DNA of 64,000 bases from assembly GCF_901709675.1 (NCBI RefSeq), contig NC_051094.1:17210501-17274500 (forward strand). The letters run 5' to 3'. The DNA is from Syngnathus acus. Lineage: Eukaryota > Chordata > Actinopteri > Syngnathiformes > Syngnathidae. Position 1 is the stretch's first letter, and every line of letters starts with the position of its first letter. The translations under genes and the position numbers were made by a program. Below are positions 44,555 to 53,830 of the stretch, piece after piece. The notes under the pieces were generated by a model that saw nothing but the letters and a program-made list of their open reading frames with translations, was not told the DNA's origin and ran no database searches.

Positions 44555-45450
44555 GTATATTACAGTTTTTATTGATTGTTTTGACGCAGCCGTCAACTCA
44601 AAATTGGCATTTTCAAAACAGTTAACGCAGAGGGCTAAACATGCTACAGTGGTCAAAATGAAAAATGCCGTTTGAAGTCAAATTTGCCCCCTTGCAAAAA
44701 AATGCATCCAGAATCAGATATGCTTTGATGCAAATTTTATTGATTACATTCATTTTTTCAGACTGTGGCTGATAAATGAAACATTCACACAGAGAATACA
44801 TGGAAATAAAAATCAAATCCATTTGTGTGAGAAATTTGGGAGAAAAAAATCTGTAGTAGGCCTATACTATAAGAGTATAAGAGAGTGATACTCTTCTGTC
44901 TCTTCTTCTGAGCCCTTATGGGTATACCTTCACCTCACACACAAACTCCTCTTCCTCTGACCCCTCTACTACCACTCTCACTCTACCTCTCATCTGCCTT
45001 AGACCTACTCGATCCATGCGATCCATGCTTGCAAAGAACAACACAGGTCTGAAGACTGGTTACAAATTGAAAAATTTGTGAAGTGTCAGATATGTGCTTT
45101 TAGTGATTGCATGCTGTTCAGGGAGTTTCTAAGAGCTTGGAGCATACATATAGTTGCTGTTCTGTAACCACAGCTAAAACAATGGAATTTGAACTTCTTG
45201 AATGATGTCTGTGTTAACTGTTTTGCAAAAGGGTGGGAAAACTGTGTCCATACAATGAGAATGGGTTAACATATTTACATGAGGTGTCTTCTGCTCTGCT
45301 GAGGTGGTGATGACAAAGACTGAGAGGTTCCCAGTTTCTTCAAACAGGTCAAAGCAATCAATAAAAACTGTAATGCAGCATTCCAGCCACTTTTGTGCAT
45401 CACTGAAACAACTATGTAGGAATAAGAGCGGAGGGAGCTCCCTCACAAAA
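44555..45450. repeat. Degenerate inverted repeat pair, unassigned element
   Basis: TTACAGTTTTTATTGATTG at about 44561 recurs inverted at about 45357-45375, both followed by a similar GTTTTGA/CTTTGA segment and a CAAAACAGTTAAC motif (44616; inverted 45216). The two arms read ITVFIDCFD in translation. The borders are not defined and the family is unknown. Confidence 0.35.
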
Positions 45451-45502
45451 AAAAATTCTTGTCATTCTCTACCATCAAACTCAGTGGCTTGGACCTACAA
45501 CC

Positions 45503-45780
45503 AGTGGCGAAGCAGGGATCCCCGGGGGGCCCAAGCAAGTATGTAATGGAGGTCCTACAACAGGAGGAGGGCGGGTGCATCGGACCAAAATATCTAAATG
45601 AATAGTTTCATTGTAAAATCCCCATTGTTTTTTATGTAACAGATTAATTCTGAACATATGAACTTATTAAAAATCACATTGAAAAAATAAAATCACAAAC
45701 AAATGTTTTCAATTTCAACCAATTTCACTTTTAACAGTGCACAATAGCCTGGTCCAACAAATGGGATGCTACGCCTCTTC
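45503..45780. mobile_element. Possible hAT MITE (CAGTGGCGAAGCAGG ... GCTACGCCTCTT)
   Basis: The left end resembles CAGTGGCGTAGC-type hAT ends and the right end GATGCTACGCCTCTTCCTG is an imperfect inverse. No target duplication found. Confidence 0.4.
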
Positions 45781-45916
45781 CTGCATTAATTCACGTGCCT
45801 TCTGATGGTTGTTTTCCAAGCTCCAAATCACAAAGCAATGTCACTCGCTGTAAACCTAACCCGGATATGATGCTCCGGAACAGCAGTGTGTCATGTCACA
45901 AAAGCTATGGTTTATA

Positions 45917-45992
45917 TGTGTTTGTGCGTGTGGGTGTGCGTGTGTGCGTAGGCGTGTATGTGTGTGTGCGTGTGCGTATGTGTGTGTTGTGG
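45917..45992. repeat. (GT)n microsatellite with GC and TA interruptions
   Basis: Imperfect GT repeat of about 75 bp. No gene. Confidence 0.92.
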
Positions 45993-47189
45993 TCTACAGG
46001 AGAATAATTGGAGAAATTCCTGTTTGAGTCCAGTTGGGTTTTGTTCCATGCTCCCACTGTTGAGGTGGCAGAACAGAGCCGTGGCGGTAGTGTGGTTGGT
46101 TCCTGTTGTGGTAGTATTCACTGAAAACTTTGGTGGACCGAGTGGGAAAGAGTCATATCGAGCGTTTTTGGCCTGTGAGGCATTTAGAGACTGCAAATGA
46201 GTACCTGCAACCCAAGCAAAATCTAGCTTGAATTGTTTGTTAGGGCAAAAATAATTTACAATCTTTTGTGTTCAGTGTTGTCATTGGTCAATAATTTATC
46301 TTGCTAGTCATTTTCTGTCATTGTGTTTCACCTCAACTGCAGTTTGATCTTTGGTCACAATGGAGAAAAGAAGTTGAATGCAAGGAATGATCATGTTGGA
46401 TTTGGTCCACAATTTGGGAACCGCGCTATCCGCGCCTCACGGCAAAAGCCAGAGCCATCTGTTATCCAATTTACTCACTGCGTGTTGGTTTTCTTTTTCA
46501 GTTTTAGGAAAAGACTAAGACACCGAAACCAAATTAGACTTACACAGGTTGGTGGAGTTCTATCACACTTCTTGTTAAGAAAGCTCTGTTTTCAGGAAAA
46601 TACAATACAGCGCTGGGCCTTTCTTGCGACAATGCTCAAGAGCAGAAAGTCTCCATTCAAAAAAGGCAACGTTCAAGGTTCTTTCGTCAGCTTACAGGAC
46701 TGTCTCAGAAAATTTGAATATTGTGATAGTTCTTTATTTTCTGTAATGTAATTAAAAAAACAAAAATGTCATACATTCTGGATTCATTACAAATCAACTG
46801 AAATATTGCAAGCCTTTTATTATTTTGATATTACTGATTATGGCTTACAGCTTAAGGAAACTCAAAAATCCTATCTCAAAAAATTTGAATATTTTCTCAG
46901 ACCAAGTAAAAAAAAAGATTTATAACAGCAAAACAAAATCAAACATTTGAAAATGTCCATTAATGCAGTGGTCCCCAACCTTTTTTGCACCACGGACCGG
47001 TTACGTGTCAGAAATATTTTCGCGGACCGGCCTTTATATAAATAAATATATTTATATATTTATTATTTAAATATGAAATAAATAAATAAAATGATACGAC
47101 TGGCATAAAAACAAATATAAACCACATAAAAATAAAACGTTGAATTAGTGGGAGCACCGAGCTCTTTTCTCAGAAATGAACCGTTCCCA

Positions 47190-47827
47190 CAGAGGCGTAG
47201 CCAGGAATTTTTCCAGTAGGGGCGCACGCCCACAGGAAAAAAAATCGAACATCACCAGAGGCGTAGCCAAGCCGGGGCGAGCCGGGGCGGCGCCCCGGTT
47301 AGGACTCCCTGCGCCCCGGTTGTATAAAAAATAAAAAAAAAATAAAAGAAAAAAATCGAGCTTTTTCGATTCTTCATTTTCATGCCGTTTTTTTCTTTCG
47401 GTCTTGCGCGAATGTGCTTGCGCTATTCTATGTGCGCGATGTTATCCATTCACCGTTTGCCTCCCGGACGTTGTTTTAGCGATCAGCGAACGGCGTGGGT
47501 GATGTTCGATTTTTTTTCCTGTGGGCGTGCGCCCCTACTGGAAAAATTCCTGGCTACGCCTCTGAACATCACCCACGCCGTTCGCTGATCGCTAAAACAA
47601 CGTCCGGGAGGCAAACGGTGAATGGATAACATCGCGCACATAGAATAGCGCAAGCACATTCGCGCAAGACCGAAAGAAAAAAACGGCATGAAAATGAAGA
47701 ATCGAAAAAGCTCGATTTTTTTTCTTTTCTTTTTTTTTATTTTTATTTTATTTTTTTATACAACCGGTGCGCAGGGAGTCCTAACCGGGGCGCCGCCCCG
47801 GCTCGCCCCGGCTTGGCTACGCCTCTG
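47190..47827 (-). mobile_element. hAT MITE (CAGAGGCGTAGCC ends), outer copy, 8-bp TSD
   Basis: CGTTCCCA duplicates at 47182-47189 and 47828-47835. Orientation is opposite to 8608-8897. It is interrupted at 47256-47564 by another copy of itself. Without the insert it is about 321 bp. Confidence 0.95.
47256..47564 (+). mobile_element. hAT MITE, inner copy nested in its own family, 8-bp TSD
   Basis: CAGAGGCGTAGCCAAGC to GGCTACGCCTCTG. AACATCAC duplicates at 47248-47255 and 47565-47572. Opposite orientation to the outer copy, so 47256-47510 and 47573-47827 form a near-perfect palindrome with a spacer of about 60 bases. Confidence 0.95.
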
Positions 47828-47871
47828 CGTTCCCATCTAGGCGTAATCGGAGACAATGACACCCGAAGTGG

Positions 47872-48156
47872 TTAAGGTTTGTCTTTAAATGCAGGATGCT
47901 TGGTCTCCATGTGCCGAAGCAGGTTTGAAGGCTTCATTGCCTCGTGAGCTAGACTTTCGCCACATATGCGGAGTGCACTTGGCGCGTCAGAGTCACCTGT
48001 GGCGGTAAATCCATATTTTAAGTAGGACTCCAGAAATGTTCTTTTAAATGCAGCTTTCCTTTTCTTAGAAGTCGTAGCCTCTTCTTCTTCAGTGTCCTCA
48101 TTGGACGTTTTTCCCTTTCCGAAGAAGCTTTCCAAACTTCTCTGTTTCTTGCTCAT
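47872..48156 (-). pseudogene. hAT (ZBED5-like) transposase N-terminus, 94 codons, truncated
   Basis: MSKKQRSLESFFGKGKTSNE, a serine/glutamate-rich stretch, then KRTFLESYLKYGFTATGDSD, ICGESLAHEAMKPSNLLRHM and ETKHPAFKDKP, then a stop. It is a BED-type finger, but the expected C-x-x-C is ALRIC, so the first cysteine is lost. The frame ends where the catalytic part should begin. In-frame and free of stops up to there. Confidence 0.85.
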
Positions 48157-49539
48157 TTTTGCTTGTGATTTAGTTTACTGAACCAAGCTGAGTGTTTTTC
48201 AAGGCTCAGGAAACCCTTGCAGGTGTTTCGAGTTAATTAGACCATTCAAGTGATTAGTTGAATACCCTACTAGTATACTTTTTCATGATATTCTAATATT
48301 TTGAGATAGGATATTTAAGTTTTCTTAAGCTGTATGCCATAATCAGCAATATTAAAATAATAAAAGGCTTGCAATATTTCAGTTGATTTGTAATGAATCC
48401 AGAATGTATGGCATTTTTGTTTTTTTTAATTGTATTACAGAAAATAAAGAAGTTTATCACAATATTCAGATTTTCTGAGACAGTCCTGTATATTCAGTTG
48501 CACATGCCGGTGTGGGCCGAGTTTGATGGGTGATGAGTCTTTGGGGTGGGGCAAGTTCGCAGGAGAGTTTGATTCCATGGGAGTAGGTGCTGGTTCGGTG
48601 AGAGCTGGTTCCCTGGGGTTGGGTGCTGATTATGGGCGATTCGGTGTGTTTGACTTGGTGGGGGCTGTTGTTTTCCTTCCCGTCTTTCGGCCTTGGCGAT
48701 CACCTTTTCTTGGCTGTCTTCCTCCTGGCATTCTCCCTCTGGCACCTCTGCTGGTTTTATCTCCAAGTGACCTTCCTGTAAAAAAATTTCTCTATTCTTG
48801 CACATACACACTGTCACACTTTGTCCATTCATCATCCTTCCACTTTTGTCATTTTGTATGGACCTATGTGAAGTTTTGTGTGTGACATCATCAAATCGTT
48901 AATGTTCCCTGACTATGCAAGGTTCTTACTCACCACTTACCATGCATTTGTTTGTTTGTTCTTTTGACACTCCATGTATTTGCTAACTTTTACACATTCT
49001 TACTTTAATCATGCTTCCAACCATATCTTTTCATTGTTAGTCAAAATATTTTCCTTCTGTCCAGAACATTCAATAGTAATCCAGGGCTGGCGTCTCGCAT
49101 TAGGGAAATTTCGACGTCACATCAAGCATTAATCAAAACATAAGATATAATCAAGTACAGAACATTCTTAGACACCTTGAGCAGTGTCCGTGATTTAGAA
49201 TAACATCAAGCATGCATTAAATAGTTCCTTAAGGGTCGTTATGCTATTCAGGCAATATATTAACAAACATTTGTTATTTCAAAGTGCACAGAAATAAATA
49301 TCAGATCATGAAGTTATAAAAACCTATGTCATTACCATATATAAAAATGTCTAGTTATGTCTTCTTTATTAGTTTGGTGTGCAGGTATAATTATATGCTT
49401 AAAATGTTTCTTTTATTGATTTAATATGTGAATATACTTGTCTGCTTATCTACTTTATTCAATGAGGTTTGAGCATATCTGTTTTTGTAGCTAGGCAGGA
49501 CTTTTTGTATTTCGACCCCATTCCTTCAATCACTTGCTC

Positions 49540-49660
49540 ATAAAAGTTTTTATATTGAACAATAACTATGTCCTCCCAACTTCTGAAATTATGGCTATGA
49601 CCCTGGTCCAGGGTGTAGCCTGCCTCCCATTGGGATAGGCTCCATCTTACCCGCAATTTT
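49540..49660 (+). mobile_element. End of a common teleost SINE-like repeat
   Basis: GACCCTGGTCCAGGGTGTAG, CCTGCCTCCC and TTGGGATAGGCTCCA are the typical end of the repeat whose front is seen at 29245-29530. Truncated on the left. Confidence 0.6.
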
Positions 49661-49747
49661 AACTATCAGTACAGGGAACGGATGGTGGATGGGAAAGAAA
49701 TGATCAAACCCGTCTGATCATCAAGTTCAGTGATCTGAACAGACATG

Positions 49748-49987
49748 CAGGGATGAGAATGGCAAATGTGAAAAAGCACGGAAAGTAGCAGGGGTGGGGG
49801 GGTATACGCTGTCGCGGCGGGCGGGGGAATGCCCCCGAGAGTCGCCGAGGCTATCGTTGCCCGGCCAGCTAGCCGGCCGCTCCCCCCCCATATATGAAAA
49901 AATAATTTTCTCAACGGATTTACACGATTCATGAAAATACTTTTGACGGAAAAAAACACGGAAATCCGCGGAAAATTCTCATCCCTG
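49748..49987. mobile_element. hAT-like MITE (CAGGGATGAGAAT ends)
   Basis: Left CAGGGATGAGAAT and right ATTCTCATCCCTG are inverted. GACATG is present on both sides (49742-49747 and 49988-49993), a 6-bp match rather than the usual 8. The GC-rich core contains GCCGGCC-type palindromes. It lies about 230 bp past the uqcc3 stop. Confidence 0.75.
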
Positions 49988-50089
49988 GACATGAAAAACA
50001 ACATGCAAAAAGTTCCTTAGTTAATTTAACTTAAATCCTATTTGCATGGTAATTTGGAACACAGTGTATATCACACATTTGTCAAGAGT

Positions 50090-50095
50090 TTTAAT
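50090..50095 (-). promoter_or_regulatory. uqcc3: Candidate poly(A) signal of uqcc3 (ATTAAA)
   Basis: TTTAAT on the plus strand is ATTAAA on the minus strand, 121 bases after the uqcc3 stop. It is the nearest common variant signal. Confidence 0.45.
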
Positions 50096-50215
50096 GAAGG
50101 CCTACAAATGTTCCCGACTGAACAGTGGTAGAACAATCAATTTACATTTGTACTGATTGCCATGCAGCTGTAGATTTCAGCAGCGTTACAACAGGTCAAA
50201 AACGGGGCAAGTAGT

Positions 50216-50347
50216 CTATTTTGCAGATCCTCCCATTCCTCTTGCGACATTTTCATTGGTTTCAGCAGCCTCCTTGAGTTTCTGCATTAGTAGAGCATTT
50301 CGTTTCCTTGTCTCTTCCATTCTCACAGGGTTTGACTCAGGCAGATT
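50216..50347 (-). CDS. uqcc3: uqcc3 second (last) coding exon
   Basis: Acceptor TTGAATCCCAG, then NLPESNPVRMEETRKRNALL, MQKLKEAAETNENVARGMGG, SAK and TAG at 50218-50216. The helical RMEETRKRNALLMQ.LKEAAETNENVAR segment is characteristic of UQCC3, a small inner-membrane mitochondrial protein that stabilises newly made cytochrome b during complex III assembly. It joins in phase 0 to the exon at 55716-55832, giving 82 residues, close to other fish and mammals (about 90). Confidence 0.92.
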   Translation of the reverse strand, partial: NLPESNPVRMEETRKRNALLMQKLKEAAETNENVARGMGGSAK

Positions 50348-50528
50348 CTGGGATTCAATAGACACATACATATATTCATATATATTCAAGTTTGAGGTAT
50401 ATTAACATTTTGGTTGACCGAGAGCACTGTAGTTGTTCAAAAACAAAATTAACTTGCCTAAAAATTATTAATTATTATACGTATAAGCACACACAGTGTG
50501 TGTGTCTATGTATAATTATATATGCATA

Positions 50529-52110
50529 CAGGACTGTCTCAGAAAATTTGAATATTGTGATAAACGTCTTTATTTTCTGTAATACAATTAAAAAAACAAA
50601 AATGTCATACATTCTGGATTCATTACAAATCAACTGAAATATGGCAAGCCTTTTATTATTTTAATATTGCTGATTATGGCATACAGCTTAAGAAAACTCA
50701 AATATCCTATCTCAAAATATTAGAATATCATGAAAAAGTATACTAGTAGGGGATTCAATTAATCACGTGAATGGTCTGATTAACTCGAAACACCTGCCCT
50801 CCTGAGCCTTGAAAAACACTCAGCATGGTTCAGTAAACTAAATGACAAGTATGGGGAAGACTGCTGATCTGACTGCTGTCCAGAGGACCATCATTGACCT
50901 CCTCCATCAGGAGGGTAAGACACAAAAAGAAATTTCTCAAAGAGCAAGCTGTTCACAGAGTGCAGTTTCAAAGCACATCCACAAAAAGGCTATTGGAAGG
51001 GGGAAATGTGGAAGGAAACGCTGCACAACCAAGAGAGATGTCCGCAGCCTTGTGAAGAACAGTCGCTTCCAGAATTTGGGGGAGCTTCAAAGACAGTGGA
51101 CTGAAGCTGGAGTCCAGGTATCAAAAGCCACTGTTCACAGACTTGTCCGGGAAATGGGCTACAATAGCCGTATTCCCATGGTCAAGCCACTTCTGAACTC
51201 AAGACAATGGAAGAAGCATCTGACGGGCTATGGAAAAGAAGCACTGGACAGTTGCAGAGTGGTCCAAAGTCCTCTTTTCAGACGAAAGCAAGTTTTGTAT
51301 TTCATTTGGAAGTCAAGGCGCCAGAATCTGGAGAAAGGCTGGAGAGGAGCAAAATCCAAGTTGCTTGAAATCCAGTGTGAAGTTCCCACAGTCAGCGAAG
51401 GTTTGGGGAGCCATGTCAGCTGCTGGTGTTGGTCCACTGTGTTTCCAGTCCAGAGTAAATGCAGCTGTGTACCAAGAGACTTTAGAACACTACATGCTTC
51501 CGTCTGCTGAAAAGCTCTATGGAGATGATGATTTCATTTTCCAGCATGATCTGGCACCTGCCCACAGTGCCAAAACCACCAGTAAATGGTGTACTGACCA
51601 TGGCATTACTGTCCTCGATTGGCCTGCCAATTCCCCTGACCTGAACCCCATTAGAGAATTTGTGGGTATTGTGAAGCTGAAAGACACCGGACCCAACAAT
51701 GCAAATGAGCTAAAGGCCGCTATTGAAGCATCCTGGGCATCCATAACACCTCAGCAATGCCACAGGCTGATTGCCTCCGTGCCACGCCGCATTGGTTGCA
51801 GTAATCCGTGCAAAAGGATTCCCAACCAAGTACTGAGTGCATTAATGGACATTTTCAAATGTTTGATTTTGTTTTGCTGTTTTAAATCTTTTTTTTTACT
51901 TCGTCTGAGGAAATATTCAAACTTTTTGAGATAGGATTTTTGAGTTTTCTTAAGCTGTAAGTCATAATCAGCAATATTAAAATAATAAAAGGTTTGCAAT
52001 ATTTCAGTTGATTTGTAATGAATCCAGAATGTATGACTTTTTTTTTTTTAATTGCATTACAGAAAATAAAGAACTTTATCACAATATTCTAATTTTCTGA
52101 GACAGTCCTG
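50529..52110 (+). mobile_element. Tc1-type transposon, complete ends (1582 bp), in the uqcc3 intron
   Basis: CAGGACTGTCTCAGAAAATT and AATTTTCTGAGACAGTCCTG with TA at 50527-50528 and 52111-52112. TIRs extend about 230 bp, with the CTCAAAATATT-type motif repeated inside (IR/DR). Contains one damaged transposase gene. Confidence 0.95.
50842..51934 (+). pseudogene. Tc1-type transposase, one frameshift and a displaced catalytic glutamate
   Basis: ATG at 50842: MTSMGKTADLTAVQRTIIDL, HTH motifs (EISQRASCSQSAVSKHIHKK, VSKATVHRLVREMGYNSR). At about 51222 two bases of the ACGTGGGCT site are missing and the frame moves to the one starting near 51230: AMEKKHWTVAEWSKVLFSDE (first D), FQHDLAPAHSAK (second D), SPDLNPIREFVGIVKLK. 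The usual SPDLNPIENLWG is altered because one A is inserted and one G lost nearby, so the third acidic residue is shifted by one position. Protein ends near 51860. Inactive. Confidence 0.9.
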
Positions 52111-52335
52111 TACATACAAACCGGATTCGGTTGAAGTTGGGAAATTGTGTAAAATGTAAATAAAAACAAAATACAATGATTTGAAAATCCTTTTCAACCT
52201 ATATTCAAATGAATACACTACAAAGACAACATATTTAATGCTCAAACTCATAAACTTTATTTTATTTTTCAAATAATAATTAACTCAGAATTTCATGGCT
52301 GCAACACGTGCAGTAGAAGTTGGGAATGGGCATGT

Positions 52336-53127
52336 TTACCACTTTGTTACATCACCTTGAAAAAGACGTCGCTTGGATGGCAGCATATGTTGCTCCAAAA
52401 TCTGTATGTACTTTTCAGCATTTATGTTGCCTTCACAGAAATGTAAGTAACCTATGCCATGGGAACTAATGCATCCCCATACCATCACAGACGTTGGCTT
52501 TTGAACTTTGCGTTGATAACAGTCCGGATGGTCTGCTTCCTCTTTGGTCCAGAGGACACAACGTCCAGTGTTTCCAAAAACAATTTGAAAAGTGGACTCA
52601 TCAGACCACAAAACACTTTTTCATTGTGCATCAGTCCATTTTACATGAGCTCGGGCCCAGAGAACCCGGCGGCGTTTCTGGATGTTGTTCATAAACGGCT
52701 TTTGCTTTGCATGGGAGAGTTTTAACCCGCACTTACTGATGTAGTGATGAACTGTATTTACTGACAGTGGTTTTCTGAAGTTAAAAGTAACCCTAACCCT
52801 AACCCTGAGCCCATTTGGTGATATCCTTCACTCATGTCGGTTTTTAAGGCTGTGCTGTCTGAGGGATCGAAGGTCACGGTCATTCAGTCTTGGTTTCTGG
52901 GCATGGCGGTTACGTGCAGTGATTTCACCAGATTCTCTGAACCTTTTGATGATATTTTGGACCGTAGATGTAGAAAACCCTAAATTCCTTGCAGTTTTTC
53001 TTTGAGAAATGTTGTTCTGAAACTGTTCAACTATTTTCTCACGCAGTTGTGGACTAAGTGGTGAACCTTGCCCCATCCTTGCTTGTGAATGACTGAGCAT
53101 GTTTGGGGAGGCTCCTTTTCTACCCAA
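52336..53127 (-). pseudogene. Tc1-type transposase, central and C-terminal parts deleted
   Basis: Minus strand: MGRKGASPNMLSHSQARMGQ, LSPQLREKIVEQFQNNISQR, STSTVQNIIKRFRESGEITA (HTH) to 52828. A telomere-like insertion and frame loss follow near 52800. The frame then resumes at [18 protein letters not shown] (first catalytic D), [17 protein letters not shown] and LPSKRRLF. It is then joined directly to the extreme C-terminus QGDVTKW, so the second D and E region is gone. Inactive. Confidence 0.88.
52789..52806. repeat. Three telomere-type AACCCT units inside a transposase gene
   Basis: AACCCTAACCCTAACCCT replaces bases expected between TCTGAAGT and TGAGCCCAT of the element. Short, in the Tc1 pseudogene. 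Confidence 0.85.
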
Positions 53128-53400
53128 TCATGGTACCCAATTAGCCTGATCACATGTGGGATGTTCCAAATAGGTGTTTGATGAGCTTTTCTCAGCTTTC
53201 TCTGTACTTTATGCCACCTTTCCCAACTTCTACTGGAAGTGTTGCAGCCATGAAATTCAAAGTTAATTATTATTTGGCAAAAAACAATTAAGTTTATCAG
53301 TTTGAACATTAAATATGTTCTCTTTGTAGTGTATTCAATTGAATAGGGGTTGAGAAGGATTTTCAAATCATTGTATTTTGGATTTATTTACATTTTACAC

Positions 53401-53695
53401 TCCCTTTTCGAACTGTTGCCATCAGGCAGACGCTACAGATCAATTAGGTCAAGGACTAGCAGATTCGCCAACAGTTTTTACCCTACAGCGGTAGTCACAT
53501 TGAATGCCGCTAAAAGAAAATGATTATGTCTGTGTATGTTCTTCTGTGGGTTTTTAGCTTGTATTTTTTTAAATCTTTTTATTCTATTTATTTTTTTATT
53601 TTCATGCACTGATCGGTTGGCACTTTTTAAATTTCGTTGTACATGTGTGACAATGACAATAAAGATCTATTCTATATTCTATTCTATTCCCAACT
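53401..53695 (+). mobile_element. LINE 3' tail (Rex1-like), (ATTCT)n end
   Basis: CAGACGCTACAGATCAATTAG and ATTCGCCAACAGTTTTTACC match the end of a LINE ORF. GACAATAAAGATCTATTC then (TATTCT)n is a Rex1-type tail. It is 5'-truncated and sits in the right TIR of the Tc1 element at 52117-53713. Confidence 0.75.
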
Positions 53696-53713
53696 TCAAC
53701 CGAATCCGGTTTG

Positions 53714-53815
53714 TACATACATACATACATACATACATACACTCACATACGTACATACATACATACATACATGCACATACATACATACATACATACGTAC
53801 GTACGTACGTTGTAT
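53714..53815. repeat. (TACA)n microsatellite
   Basis: TACA units with TACG and CACATA interruptions, beginning at the TA of the Tc1 element. Confidence 0.95.
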
Positions 53816-53830
53816 ATATACTGTTGTGTG

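Larger units (their letters stand above)
46966..48165 (-). mobile_element. hAT fragment inside a Tc1 element (one terminus only)
   Basis: The 3' terminus is CAGTGGTCCCCAACCTTTTT (plus strand, 46966), with CACGGACCGGTT after it. The N-terminal coding exon is at 48156-47872. The stretch in between matches the 3' flank of ZBED5-type hAT elements (GTCTCCGATTACGCCTAGAT on the minus strand). The 5' hAT terminus is absent: Tc1 leader sequence begins within about 10 bases of the hAT start codon. Confidence 0.75.
46695..48488 (-). mobile_element. Tc1-type element whose interior is replaced by hAT sequence
   Basis: Ends CAGGACTGTCTCAGAAAATT and ...TTTTCTGAGACAGTCCTG, TA-flanked (46693-46694, 48489-48490). 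It is the same family as 50529-52110, reversed. About 270 bp of the 3' side and 320 bp of the 5' side are Tc1 sequence. The transposase is missing and 46966-48165 is hAT sequence, running from the hAT right terminus to just before its start codon. Confidence 0.88.
46394..49528 (-). mobile_element. ERV-like LTR, family G (copy G3, reversed), 4-bp TSD, split by a Tc1 element
   Basis: Left TGTTGGATTTGGTCC and right TTTCGACCCCATTCCTTCA are the reversed ends of copies G1 and G2. ATCA duplicates at 46390-46393 and 49529-49532. A Tc1-type element occupies 46695-48488; the homologous uninterrupted site is CAGCTTATATTC (reversed) near 4718-4725. The MCKN reading frame is present on the minus strand, starting near 48805 and running to 48494. 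Confidence 0.88.
52117..53713 (-). mobile_element. Second Tc1-type transposon (CAAACCGGATTCGGTTG ends), internally deleted
   Basis: CAAACCGGATTCGGTTGAAG and CTTCAACCGAATCCGGTTTG, TA-flanked at 52115-52116 and 53714-53715. It starts 7 bases after the end of the previous Tc1 element. The transposase is on the minus strand. A LINE tail (53401-53695) is inserted in the right TIR. Confidence 0.93.

Noticed and set aside
45174-45446. 90-codon minus-strand frame with HSHCMDTVFPPFCKTVN
   Set aside because: No family recognised and it overlaps the degenerate inverted repeat, so it is not listed as a gene.
47256-47827. Long palindrome as a replication origin or hairpin RNA gene
   Set aside because: It is fully explained by self-nesting of a MITE with two sets of target duplications.
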